A stretch of 64,000 bases of DNA from an aff. Roholtiella sp. LEGE 12411 (GTDB lineage Bacteria > Cyanobacteriota > Cyanobacteriia > Cyanobacteriales > Nostocaceae). Both the position numbers and the translations under genes were made by a program. This document shows positions 15,981-24,773 of the stretch, one piece after another (positions within the stretch are counted from its first letter, which is position 1; each line of letters begins with the position of its first letter). Where the stretch lies: NCBI RefSeq assembly GCF_015206995.1, contig NZ_JADEXR010000001.1, positions 62,001 through 126,000 of the forward strand. The letters run 5' to 3'. The notes beneath the pieces were generated by a model, which worked only from the letters and a program-made list of their open reading frames with translations, searched no databases and had not been told where the DNA came from.

Positions 15981-16233
15981 TTTTCTTATAAATGCTGTAA
16001 CAATTCAGGTATCTACATCTAATCTGTGTCTTTTGCAAGTTGTTTACTAATAAAATTGGATTTTTCTTAACACCATTGCGTGGTAAATTGCTGGCGGTCA
16101 ACTAAGAATATCTCATGTTGATGCAAGGGTTGCGAGTATTTTTTGGGGCGGGATTTTATGCTTACCCCTCCAAAATGAGTGAACCGACACTTCGACATTC
16201 AACCTAAAATTTTCTTCAATTTTCACAAAATAT

Positions 16234-17082
16234 ATGTCAAATCCCAAAAACAAGCGTTTTCTATCCCTGACTCGTCGCCATGTCCTCAAGTTACTCGGCA
16301 TCTCTGCAAGCTTTGGCGCAGGGGTTATGCTGCCAAGTAGCCTTCGTGCTGCAACCCCGCTAAAGGGAGATGAGCAAATATCTACCTCTATTAAATCCAT
16401 TGAGAAAGAATCTGTTAATAAGGAAAGTAAAAAAAAGGTAAATGTTGGAGTGCTGGCTCGTTTTGAAGCAAAACCAGGTAAGGAAGCAGAACTTGAGAGT
16501 CTTTTGAGAAACGGTCTTGCGTTGGTAGAAAAAGAACCTGCGACAACCCAGTGGTATGCATTCAAAATCGGGCCTACGACCTATGGGATTTTCGACGTTT
16601 TCCCAGACCAGGCAGGACGGCAAGCGCATTTTGACGCTGAATTTACGGCTTTACTATTTTCCAAACTGCCTGAATTACAGGCATTAGAGCCAAAAATTGA
16701 GCTTATAGATGTGGTGGCAACAACCCTTGGGAGAAAACGCGTTACTAAGGAGCAGAAAAAAAGGGTAAATGTTGGAGTATCGGCTCGTTTTGAAGCAAAA
16801 CCAGGTAAGGAAGCAGAACTTGAGAGTCTTTTGAGAAACGGCCTTGAGCTGGTAAAAAAAGAACCCGCGACGACGGAGTGGTTTGCAATCAAAATCGGAC
16901 CTACGACCTATGGGATTTTCGACGTTTTCCCAGACCAGGCAGGACGGCAAGCACATTTTGACGGGGAATTTACAACTTTGCTATTTTCAAAACTGCCTGA
17001 ATTACAGGCGTTAGAGCCAAAAATTGAGCTTATAGATGTAGTAGCAACAACGATAAATAAGAATATCCCAATTTGGGATTGA
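16234..17082 (+). CDS. Tandem double ABM-domain protein with Tat-like signal
   Basis: 282 aa. Residues about 13-42 (TRRHVLKLLGISASFGAG) form a twin-arginine-like signal, so export is likely. Two antibiotic-biosynthesis-monooxygenase (dimeric alpha/beta barrel) domains follow, about residues 68-165 and 177-274, nearly identical: both contain RFEAKPGKEAELESLLRN, KIGPTTYGIFDVFPDQAGRQ and LFSKLPELQALEPKIEL. The DNA repeat period is 327 bp. Single ABM domains dimerise to act as cofactor-free oxygenases or haem-degrading enzymes; a fused pair could fold as one internal dimer. No haem ligand can be assigned by eye. It stands alone between two MITEs. Confidence 0.75.
   Translation: MSNPKNKRFLSLTRRHVLKLLGISASFGAGVMLPSSLRAATPLKGDEQISTSIKSIEKESVNKESKKKVNVGVLARFEAKPGKEAELESLLRNGLALVEKEPATTQWYAFKIGPTTYGIFDVFPDQAGRQAHFDAEFTALLFSKLPELQALEPKIELIDVVATTLGRKRVTKEQKKRVNVGVSARFEAKPGKEAELESLLRNGLELVKKEPATTEWFAIKIGPTTYGIFDVFPDQAGRQAHFDGEFTTLLFSKLPELQALEPKIELIDVVATTINKNIPIWD
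16435..17059 (+). repeat. Two near-identical 327-bp direct repeats inside the ABM gene
   Basis: AATGTTGGAG begins a unit at 16441 and again at 16768, period 327 bp (109 codons). The units differ at few positions, several silent, showing a recent in-frame duplication or ongoing homogenisation. Confidence 0.85.
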
Positions 17083-17124
17083 GTTGGGTCGAGGAAGAAT
17101 ATTACCTTCCCGCCCCTTAGATTT

Positions 17125-17248
17125 AGAGAACGTTTGAAAAGTCCTCTTATCGGTAGCAAAAATTTCTAACTCCCCCTTAAAAAAGGGGGGGTAGGGGGGA
17201 TTAACAAGTGCCTCAAATCACAGCCAACCACTTTTCAAACAACCTTTT
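17125..17248. mobile_element. MITE-like element, GTTTGAAAAGT ends (copy 2)
   Basis: Ends AGAGAACGTTTGAAAAGT (17125-17142) and ACTTTTCAAACAACCTTTT (17230-17248) are inverted partners of the 15732 family. The core, CCCCCTTAAAAAAGGGGGGG plus flanks, is a hairpin common between Nostoc genes and may act as a terminator for the ABM gene. The rest of the 17083-17350 gap holds nothing else I can name apart from the promoter of the next gene. Confidence 0.6.
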
Positions 17249-17350
17249 AGAACAACACTTACCCTCAACCTATCACTTTAACTAACCACTGTTTTTATTA
17301 AACTCATCCATCAATGAGAAAAACTTAGCAAAATTGAGTTTCACTTAATT

Positions 17351-18754
17351 ATGAAGAATAATTTAGCAACACAAAAAAAGGCAAGCATTCTTTTACTAGA
17401 TAAAATTAATCTATTAGTCACAAATAAAAAGATTTGGTTCAGTACCTTCATCATCTTCTTTGGTTTGCTTGGACTAGGTACTTTCTGGTTTATATCCAGA
17501 TATAAAATTGACAATCAGATGACGGTGAAGCTACAAGAGTTATCTAATGCGGAGTATCCAGCAAATCCCGCTCAACTCAGCAAAAACTTTCACAGGTATT
17601 CTAATCGAAAATTAACAATTATCAAGAGAGATGATACCCACTTTGATTTTGTGTTGGAACCGACAAACGAAAAAACGGCAAAGATAGTTATAAAAAATGT
17701 TGACTTAAAGCTGTTAGTGCCTCAAGCACCAAAATGGGTAAAAGCAGATAAAAATTTAGAATTAATCGCTTTTACAGACCGTGAGTGGAACAGACAACAA
17801 GTTAGTTTCCCTGCTGATTCAAAAAATATAGAAATTACTGGAGGAGATGGTTTTGAAAAGCAAAATGTTGTAGAATTTGCTCTGGCTAACAATTGCTTAA
17901 ATGCAGGATTTTGGGAAGTTTTATTTTTCACTAAAGAAAATAACAATAAATCCCTTTATTATCAAGGTTGGTTTACCTTTCCATTAGGACATTACAAAAA
18001 CATTTTTGAAAAGAGCAACAAGATTTATTATTGGGAGTACTGGTGGAGATTAGAACACTGGCAAGATCCAAGCGGTACATTAATCAATCTTAATTTACTT
18101 AGGAAGGTTATTGATCAAAAAGAAGTAATTGCTGAGTTTCCTCTCAATGAGAGGATAATTTCAGCAGGAGAGCAAAGTAGAAAAATTAGAACTACGCTAT
18201 CAAACAACTTGACTGTTTGGAAAGATATTTACAACAGTGAAAATAAAATTAAGTTTGCAACTTTTCGTCCTCCAGGATTTTATGATGCTAATCAGCTTTG
18301 GGAAAATCAATATTGGAGAATAGGTAAATTTGAGAAAGCTTCTGTCAGAAATATTCAACCTGTTGGAACTCAGCAAAATTTACAAGAAATAGAGCTAGTA
18401 CTGAAAGATACTAAAAGCGGAGAAGAAAATAAGCTTTTTATCAGTGGAATTAACCTTCAAAAGATTCCTACCCTATCTACAGAAGAGTATTACAAAGGAT
18501 TATATATGCCTATGGGAATTGGCATACCTCCTTTTTATCAAAGCTACGAAGAATTGACAAAAAATCATCCCGATAAAAGTCCCTACTTTAGTCTTCTGCT
18601 AGATTCCAAGGGTAAGTGGATAGATCATCATCGTTTAGCACTTGATGGTGTAGTAATGCACATTGATAAAGACAATCCTAGTCTCTTACATATTTATCTA
18701 CTTTCTTATGAGAGAAATACTTTGATTGCTCATTTATTACTTAATTTAAAATAG
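17351..18754 (+). CDS. Membrane-anchored protein of unknown function
   Basis: 467 aa. A cytoplasmic N-tail of about 33 residues is followed by one transmembrane helix (about 34-52, STFIIFFGLLGLGTFWFIS), so the remaining 415 residues are periplasmic or outside. That domain is rich in Trp, Asn and Lys, with a Trp cluster YYWEYWWRLEHWQDPSG near 225 and a second WENQYWRIGKFEKASVRNIQ block near 317. Composition suggests beta-rich, perhaps sugar- or lipid-binding, folds, but I do not recognise the family. It has no partner gene and is flanked by repeat debris; low GC compared with neighbours. Confidence 0.65.
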   Translation: MKNNLATQKKASILLLDKINLLVTNKKIWFSTFIIFFGLLGLGTFWFISRYKIDNQMTVKLQELSNAEYPANPAQLSKNFHRYSNRKLTIIKRDDTHFDFVLEPTNEKTAKIVIKNVDLKLLVPQAPKWVKADKNLELIAFTDREWNRQQVSFPADSKNIEITGGDGFEKQNVVEFALANNCLNAGFWEVLFFTKENNNKSLYYQGWFTFPLGHYKNIFEKSNKIYYWEYWWRLEHWQDPSGTLINLNLLRKVIDQKEVIAEFPLNERIISAGEQSRKIRTTLSNNLTVWKDIYNSENKIKFATFRPPGFYDANQLWENQYWRIGKFEKASVRNIQPVGTQQNLQEIELVLKDTKSGEENKLFISGINLQKIPTLSTEEYYKGLYMPMGIGIPPFYQSYEELTKNHPDKSPYFSLLLDSKGKWIDHHRLALDGVVMHIDKDNPSLLHIYLLSYERNTLIAHLLLNLK

Positions 18755-19182
18755 ATTTTGGACAGAGTTAAGTCATAATTTGATCAACTTATAAACCATG
18801 AGAACAAGGTTTTGTAACTGGTTTATATTACTGCTAAAAAAATCAAGTTTTAGAGGATATTTTAAACCTCTTAGAGTATACTAAAAACCTCTCTGTTTTG
18901 GGGAGAGGGATTTGAAAAACCCCATTTCTTATAGTCATGAGGGCTAAAAGGATTATGCTTTGATGTTAGCAATAATACTTTTCAAACAAATTCTTAGCTC
19001 GACTTATGGCAAACCGCCCTGATTGCTGTAAGCGTAATGTGTTGAACGTAATCACTATGAGCCAAGAGTAGTTTGCCGATGCAACTTTTATTCACACATA
19101 ACTAAACTACATAGCGTTTGTAAACTTGCGATCGCTGCATTATTTCCCTTAAGTAAGTACCATCCGATCAATTTTTTCTGTC
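18755..19182. other. Intergenic, 428 bp, with a degenerate MITE copy
   Basis: TAGAGGATATTTTAAAC near 18851 and ACTTTTCAAACAAATTCT at 18977-18994 look like worn ends of the 15732 MITE family. A CCTCTC/GAGAGG hairpin lies between at about 18888-18910. A HIP1 site is near 19130. The promoter of the next gene should be at about 19080-19180. Confidence 0.45.
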
Positions 19183-21252
19183 ATGCTAAACCAACTTAAT
19201 CAAAACCCTTCAGTTGAACTAATTCTCGATCCCATACTTCAAGGAGTTACAGTTAACGATCCAACACCTACTATTTCAGTGTTGTGGGATAAAGTTGCTC
19301 AACAAGCTGTAAGTAATGCCATTGTCGGCCCCACCATAGCCGATCGCGTCTATTCTATGGTGCATACGAGTATGTTTGATGCTTGGGCTGCTTATGACCC
19401 AACCGCAATTGCTACTCAACTTAAAGATCAACTACAACGTCCCCAAGTCGAAAATACAGAAGCTAATAAAAAAGAAGCGATGAGCTTTGCGGCTTATCGT
19501 ACTTTGAAAGATTTATTTCCTAGCCAGGCGCTCATTTTTGACGAATTGATGGGCAAACTTGGCTTCGACCCTAACAATACAACCACTGACAGCACTAAAG
19601 CTGCTGGAATTGGTAATGTCTCTGCCGAAGCTTTATTAAAATTTCGCCATGAAGATGGTTCTAACCAACTCGGAACCAATCCTAAGGGTACACTTGGTGT
19701 TCCCTACTCTGATATCACTGGCTACAAGCCCGTTAACTCTCCAGGGAATGTGATCAACATTGAGCGTTGGACACCAGAAACAATACCCATTAATGCCCCC
19801 CCCGGACAAGGGAGAGTTCAACGGGTTCTAGGGGCCAACTGGAGTGGTGTAACCTCCTTCAGTTTGGAAAGCAACAACCAATTTCGACCGTCCGCACCCC
19901 AACCCTTTCTTTTAGTCGATGGACAAGTAAATCTGCAAGCAAAGACAATTACTCTCAAAAATGGGCAAGTACTTCCCATCACTAAAGATTTAATCGGAAC
20001 AGTCATCAATCCCAAATTTATTGCCCAAGCAGAAAAAGTCGTTAATGTCAGCGCTAATCTCACCGACAAGCAAAAGCTGATTGCAGAATTTTGGGAAGAT
20101 CAAGTTGGCAGTTCCTTCCCCGCCGGTTCCTGGATGACCTTTGGGCAATACGTGTCGGCGCGGGATAATCATACTCTTGATGATGATGCTAAACTCTTCT
20201 TTACTTTAGGAAATGGTGTCTTTGATGCAGGAGTTGCTACTTGGGAAGCTAAGAGATTCTACGACTATGCTCGTCCAGTGCGGGTAATCCGCTCTCTAGG
20301 CGAACTAGGTCTAATTGGGGAATTCAACAAAGAACTAGGAGGTTATGCCATCCAGGCTTGGAAGCCAGGACAAGGAACTCAGACAATTTTGGCAACCGAC
20401 TTTGTGGCCTATCAACTCCCTGGTAGCAATCCTTCGCCACCTTTTCAAGAATATACTTCCGGTCACAGTGGATTTAGTGGTGCAGGTTCGACAATTCTTG
20501 AGCTATTCACAGATTCAGATTACTTTGGTGGTAACGTTACCTTTCAACCTGGGTTATCTCGCTTTGAACCTGGTATCACACCTGAAAAAGCCGTTACCTT
20601 GGAGTGGGATACGTTTTCCGAGGCCGCAATTGAGGCTGGTGTCTCCCGCATTTACGGTGGGATTCATTTTGATGAAGGAAATCTGAATGGTCAGATTGTC
20701 GGACAAAAAGTTGGTTTGAGTGTTTGGGAGCAAGCACAGTTTTTTATTGAAGGTGGTAAGGAGCAGAAAATCCTTTTTGGCACTAAGGGTTCAGATAAAC
20801 TGGTTGGCACCGATGGTGATGAAAAGATTTATGCTCGTTCTGGTAATGACTCGGTTATTGCTGGCTTAGGCAACGATCAAATCTTTGGTGGTGATGGAGA
20901 TGACCGAATCTGGGGTGATGGTGGCGATGATATTCTCAGAGGTGGTCTAGGTAGCGATCGCATTTGGGGTGGTCGTGGCAATGATATTCTCAGAGGTGGT
21001 TTAGGTAGCGATCGCCTTGAGGGTGATAAGGGTCGTGATACCTTCGTCCTAGCTGCTGGTGAAGGTACTGACACGATTATTGACTTCCACGTTGGCAAGG
21101 ATCTCCTTGGTCTGGCTGATGGTCTAAAATTCGGTGAGTTATCTATCTATTCAAGGGGAAACCGAACGCTAATTGGGTTTGAAGACCAAACGCTAGCTAT
21201 CGTCAATGGAGTCAGAAATGACCTCACAAGTACAGATTTTATCGCAATGTGA
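19183..21252 (+). CDS. Vanadium haloperoxidase/PAP2-type enzyme with C-terminal RTX repeats
   Basis: 689 aa. The vanadate/phosphate pocket is complete: K-x6-RP in KRFYDYARP (about 355), SGHSGFSGAG (about 426), and RIYGGIHFDEG (about 488), the three motifs shared by vanadium-dependent haloperoxidases and PAP2 phosphatases. Residues about 535-625 are glycine/aspartate nonapeptides (GNDQIFGGDGDD, GGDDILRGGLGSD), which bind Ca2+ in RTX proteins, followed by a DTIIDF cap of the kind that ends RTX secretion domains. There is no N-terminal signal, so type I secretion through the RTX tail is likely. Halide oxidation or phosphatase activity cannot be told apart by eye. Confidence 0.85.
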   Translation: MLNQLNQNPSVELILDPILQGVTVNDPTPTISVLWDKVAQQAVSNAIVGPTIADRVYSMVHTSMFDAWAAYDPTAIATQLKDQLQRPQVENTEANKKEAMSFAAYRTLKDLFPSQALIFDELMGKLGFDPNNTTTDSTKAAGIGNVSAEALLKFRHEDGSNQLGTNPKGTLGVPYSDITGYKPVNSPGNVINIERWTPETIPINAPPGQGRVQRVLGANWSGVTSFSLESNNQFRPSAPQPFLLVDGQVNLQAKTITLKNGQVLPITKDLIGTVINPKFIAQAEKVVNVSANLTDKQKLIAEFWEDQVGSSFPAGSWMTFGQYVSARDNHTLDDDAKLFFTLGNGVFDAGVATWEAKRFYDYARPVRVIRSLGELGLIGEFNKELGGYAIQAWKPGQGTQTILATDFVAYQLPGSNPSPPFQEYTSGHSGFSGAGSTILELFTDSDYFGGNVTFQPGLSRFEPGITPEKAVTLEWDTFSEAAIEAGVSRIYGGIHFDEGNLNGQIVGQKVGLSVWEQAQFFIEGGKEQKILFGTKGSDKLVGTDGDEKIYARSGNDSVIAGLGNDQIFGGDGDDRIWGDGGDDILRGGLGSDRIWGGRGNDILRGGLGSDRLEGDKGRDTFVLAAGEGTDTIIDFHVGKDLLGLADGLKFGELSIYSRGNRTLIGFEDQTLAIVNGVRNDLTSTDFIAM

Positions 21253-21350
21253 GAAGATTTTGCAGACTTAAGGCAAATGTACGTAAAACCTGAAACCTTT
21301 GCTGTATGACAGTAGATTCATTGTTTTAAGAAACGTAATAAATGATAAGT

Positions 21351-21379
21351 TCACACACTGACCCTTTGGGTCAGTGTGA
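21351..21379 (+). terminator. Strong hairpin after the haloperoxidase gene
   Basis: ACACTGACCC (21355-21364), loop TTT, GGGTCAGTGT (21368-21377): a perfect 10-bp stem, slightly longer if the outer CA/TG pairs are counted. There is no clear T-run after it, so its action as an intrinsic terminator is likely but not certain. Confidence 0.6.
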
Positions 21380-21427
21380 GCTTCTTACGAAAATAGAAAT
21401 TCCTAAATAACAGCCTAAAAAGGTATA

Positions 21428-21560
21428 GTAATTACGCAAAAACTATCTGAAAACCTCATAAATTCGTATCATTCGCGTTTTATCTGCGATAAGCTTCGCG
21501 TAGCTTGCTTCACCGTAAGAGTACGCGGTTCGTTATCCCGTAGCCTATGTGTAAGTCCTA
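21428..21560. mobile_element. Degenerate AGGACTTACGCAA-type MITE
   Basis: ATTACGCAAAAAC near 21430 and GTGTAAGTCCTA at 21549-21560 are worn inverted ends of the family seen at 29480, 38985 and 51284. Inside are pieces of GCTTCGCGTAGC-type small dispersed repeats. The rest of the 21253-21714 gap shows only the hairpin at 21351. Confidence 0.45.
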
Positions 21561-21714
21561 AGGTAATCTACAAAGGTACTCCCCAATAATTGAAGCGGTA
21601 ACAGTCGTCTGTTCTTTGAGTGCTGGTTATCGTAACAGGATTGGATGTAAGTAGAACATAGATGTTAATAGTACGGCTGAAATATCAATTTTTGAGAGGG
21701 AAGCAAGACCTAGA

Positions 21715-22416
21715 ATGTCATTTAAAAATATCATCTTTTTATTTACCAAGATGAGAAGTCACCAGACTGTACTCACGCTAGTATTGGTGACTTTACTGCT
21801 GGTGGTGGGAATGGACTTTGCGTCTCCAAAGTCGGTTGGACTGTACAGTCGGGCCGACGGTACGATGGTCTATGACAGCAACCTCAACATCACCTGGTTG
21901 GCAGATGCTAACTACGCCGCGACGCAATACAGACAAAGCTGCGGCGATCTGGGCACGAAAGAAGGAATAATGACATGGACCCAGGCGACAAAGTGGGTGG
22001 ATGGTCTAGTCTATGGAGGCTTCAGTGACTGGCGGCTACCTACTACGCCGGCGTCAGATCCGAGTTGCGATCAACAAAATTCTATCGGCACTTATGGCTT
22101 CAATTGCACTGATGGTGAAATGGGTAACTTGTTCTACCAGGGATTAGAAGGTAAAGCGGGCGAGAATATTATCAAGACTCATAACAAAAACTATAGTCTG
22201 TTCCACAACATTTCGTTGTTCGGCAAATACTGGCTGGGTAAAGAGTTCGCGCCCCTAGCCCAAATCGCCTTAAACTTTCACACCCGTAATGGCTTCTCGA
22301 ATGCAAACTCCAAGAGTGTTCCACTCCTAGTGTGGCCCGTGCGCGATGGCGACGTAGGATTAGACGCCAAGGGCGAGCCGAAAATCAAGTATCCGAAGTG
22401 CAGAAAGTTAAATTGA
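21715..22416 (+). CDS. Secreted DUF1566 (Lcl) domain protein, paralogue 1
   Basis: 233 aa. A hydrophobic segment TVLTLVLVTLLLVVGMDFAS (about 19-38) acts as signal or anchor. The mature part has LYSRADGTMVYDSNLNITWL, the DUF1566 hallmark GGFSDWRLPT near 105, conserved Cys in SCGDLG, PSC and NCT that could form disulfides, and the terminal LLVWPVRDGD. DUF1566 domains are widespread in secreted bacterial proteins; the fold is related to C-type-lectin/formylglycine-enzyme-like domains and function is unknown. First of three tandem copies. Confidence 0.75.
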   Translation: MSFKNIIFLFTKMRSHQTVLTLVLVTLLLVVGMDFASPKSVGLYSRADGTMVYDSNLNITWLADANYAATQYRQSCGDLGTKEGIMTWTQATKWVDGLVYGGFSDWRLPTTPASDPSCDQQNSIGTYGFNCTDGEMGNLFYQGLEGKAGENIIKTHNKNYSLFHNISLFGKYWLGKEFAPLAQIALNFHTRNGFSNANSKSVPLLVWPVRDGDVGLDAKGEPKIKYPKCRKLN

Positions 22417-22498
22417 CAAAGGTCTGGCAACAGATTCACCCTACTCTGCACCTGAAGGCGCAGATTTGAGTAAGTACAGCACTTAAATGAGAGATACA

Positions 22499-23251
22499 AT
22501 GTCATTTACAAAAATCTATGTTTTTTTTGGTGGCAGTTCTGACAGGGAAACCAAGATGATCCCTCTCAAACAGACTTTATCTACCCTACTGCTTGTGACA
22601 GTACTGCTGATGGTGGCGATGGGCTTTGCCTCTCCCGCGTCCGCCGAACTGTACAGTCGGGCTAACGGTACTATGGTCTACGATAGCGATCTCTACATCA
22701 CCTGGCTAGCGGACGCCAACTACGCGGCGACACTGTATGAACAAAGCTGTGGCAAGCTGGGTCATAACGGTGGGTTCATGGACTTTCCCGAAGCAATGCA
22801 GTTTGTCGATGAACTAGTCTACGGAGGCTTTAGCGACTGGCGGCTGCCAAATGCAGTGCAACCAGACCTCAGTTGTAAAAGACAAACTGTTGTTGGATCT
22901 CATGGTTTCAATTGCACTAACAGCGAGATGGGACATTTATTCTACGTCGATTTAGGCGCTAAGGCAGGCGAGAATATTATCCAGAACCACAACGAAAACT
23001 ATAATCTATTCCGCAACATTTCGCGGCGAGGCTTGTATTGGAACACCCCGGATTATCCAACCTTTGCATTTATCTCCCGGATTTTTCAAACTCGTAATGG
23101 CAAGTCGAACGCTTACTCCAAGAGCCGTCTCGTCAGCGTTTGGCCTGTACGTGTCGGCGATGTGGGATTAGACGCCAAAGGTGAGGGGATCAGAAAGAAT
23201 TGGAAGTGCAAAGACTTGAATACACAACAGGTCGAACCGAATTTCGAGTGA
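22499..23251 (+). CDS. Secreted DUF1566 (Lcl) domain protein, paralogue 2
   Basis: About 250 aa. I take the ATG at 22499 (MSFTKIYVFF), which matches the MSF/MSL starts of both sister genes; an in-frame ATG at 22487 would add four residues. The signal segment TLSTLLLVTVLLMVAMGFAS ends near SAE. It keeps GGFSDWRLPN, the SCGKLG, SCK and NCT cysteines and VWPVRVGD. It lies 82 bp after copy 1 and 51 bp before copy 3, so all three may share an mRNA. A basic tail (KNWKCKDLN) follows the domain, as in copy 1. Confidence 0.75.
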   Translation: MSFTKIYVFFGGSSDRETKMIPLKQTLSTLLLVTVLLMVAMGFASPASAELYSRANGTMVYDSDLYITWLADANYAATLYEQSCGKLGHNGGFMDFPEAMQFVDELVYGGFSDWRLPNAVQPDLSCKRQTVVGSHGFNCTNSEMGHLFYVDLGAKAGENIIQNHNENYNLFRNISRRGLYWNTPDYPTFAFISRIFQTRNGKSNAYSKSRLVSVWPVRVGDVGLDAKGEGIRKNWKCKDLNTQQVEPNFE

Positions 23252-23302
23252 ATGTGCGAATACTTGAATCGAGAATGATAGTCAGTAGCTTTAAACTCCA
23301 AA

Positions 23303-23989
23303 ATGTCATTAAAAAAAATGGTTGGTTTTTTTTCTGGTGGCGCTTCTGAGCGCACAGCCAAGATGATCCTTCTCAAACAGACCTTATCCACGCTAATAGT
23401 TGTGGCGGTACTGCTCATGGCAGCGATGGGATTTGCCTATCCGGCGGACGCTGAACTCTACAGTCGGGCTAATGGTACTATGGTCTACGATAGCGATCTC
23501 GACATTACGTGGCTGGTGGACGCTAACTACGCAGCTACTGTGTATGAACAAAGCTATGGTCAGATAGGCACAATAGATGGAAAAATGGAGTGGGCCCAGG
23601 CTATGGAGTTTGTCGAGGATCTAGTATACGAAGGTTTTACCGACTGGCGATTACCAACTTCGATGCAACCAGATCCGAGTTGCGAAGGTCAAAACCCTCC
23701 TGAAAGCGGCGGTGGCTCCTTTGGCTTCTATTGCACTCATAGCGAAATGGGGCATTTGTTTTACAAGGGGTTGGGCGGTCAGGCAGGTGAGAGTATTGTC
23801 AAGATCCACAACAACAACAACTACAATCTGTTCCGCAACATTGTTTCTGACATATACTGGCTCAGTACACAGTTCGCGCCCTTTCCCGTAATTTCGTTAA
23901 ACTTCCATACCCTTGATGGCTACATGAACTTTAACTCTAAAACTGTTCGGCTCCATGTGTGGCCTGTGCGTGACGGCGATGTGGATTAA
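23303..23989 (+). CDS. Secreted DUF1566 (Lcl) domain protein, paralogue 3
   Basis: 228 aa. Signal segment TLIVVAVLLMAAMGFAYPADA, then LYSRANGTMVYDSDLDITWL as in copy 2, EGFTDWRLPT, and VWPVRDGDVD at the very end, so it lacks the tail of copies 1 and 2. One conserved Cys is replaced (SYGQIG for SCGKLG), while PSC and YCT remain. The near identity of the first 60 residues between copies 2 and 3 points to a recent duplication, with divergence in the middle loop. Confidence 0.75.
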   Translation: MSLKKMVGFFSGGASERTAKMILLKQTLSTLIVVAVLLMAAMGFAYPADAELYSRANGTMVYDSDLDITWLVDANYAATVYEQSYGQIGTIDGKMEWAQAMEFVEDLVYEGFTDWRLPTSMQPDPSCEGQNPPESGGGSFGFYCTHSEMGHLFYKGLGGQAGESIVKIHNNNNYNLFRNIVSDIYWLSTQFAPFPVISLNFHTLDGYMNFNSKTVRLHVWPVRDGDVD

Positions 23990-24108
23990 ACACAAAGGGC
24001 AACTGGTCTTACCTTAGCGTCATCCAAAAGCCTGAATTTTACATTAGAAGCCATTTATAAAGTAAATCTGAAATCTGGCTTTCACCATAACCAATCTTCA
24101 ATAAAAGT

Positions 24109-24507
24109 ATGAAAACTGAATTATTCTGGCTGACATTAACGATCACAATGACTGCACTGTTTTGGGTGCTTTACATAATCAACAGGATGCAAGAAATAGG
24201 GGTTTGGACGGCTTTACAGAATCCTAAGCCAGATGAGCCACCTAAAGCGCAATGGGCTCATCGGATGATGCACGCCCATACGAATGCCGTCGAAAACCTA
24301 GTGATCTTTGCTCCATTGGTGCTGACTTTGTCTGCAACAGGCACGAGTACATCGCTTACTGCGAGCGCAACTATACTGTATTTCTTTGCTAGAGCCGCTC
24401 ACTTTGTGATTTACACCTTGGGTATTCCTTTTTTTAGAACTGTTGCGTTTGCTGCTGGTGTTGTCGCTCAGTTAACTATCGCACTGACATTATTGAGGGT
24501 GCTGTAG
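24109..24507 (+). CDS. MAPEG family membrane protein
   Basis: 132 aa with about four transmembrane helices. The loop after helix 1 ends in RMMHAHTNAVENLVIFAPLVL, the MAPEG signature (R-x-x-x-A-x-x-N-x-x-E-N with FAPL). Family members are trimeric microsomal glutathione transferases or eicosanoid enzymes; bacterial ones are mostly uncharacterised. With 132 aa it is normal length. No obvious partner nearby, although a soluble GST sits 18 kb away in the cluster. Confidence 0.8.
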   Translation: MKTELFWLTLTITMTALFWVLYIINRMQEIGVWTALQNPKPDEPPKAQWAHRMMHAHTNAVENLVIFAPLVLTLSATGTSTSLTASATILYFFARAAHFVIYTLGIPFFRTVAFAAGVVAQLTIALTLLRVL

Positions 24508-24533
24508 AAAGGAAAATGGATAAAGTCGAGCTT

Positions 24534-24699
24534 AAGAGATTTGGAAAATTTGACCCTGGTTGAGTTGCGAGAAGCGAAAACAGTTCCTCAAGGTACACGC
24601 GCTCGCGTGTACATGATTCAATTAAACGCCCAAGGCTGAAATGTACCAGTAATCGCCAAAATTTTTAAGTGCCGCGAAAAGTTAGTTTATCGTGCGTAA
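24534..24699 (+). pseudogene. IS630-type transposase N-terminal remnant
   Basis: One frame reads LENLTLVELREAKTVPQGTR then ARVYMIQLNAQG, a TGA in place of a Trp codon, and NVPVIAKIFKCREKLVYRA before a second stop. This is the winged-helix start of IS630-like transposases (REAKTVPQGTRARV...LNAQGW). The catalytic part is gone. Confidence 0.6.
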
Positions 24700-24773
24700 A
24701 ACTCTATCCCCTCATGGGTGGGGCAGTTGACTAGAATAAATTCAGTAGACCTACTAGAGTTTAGGAGCGCACT

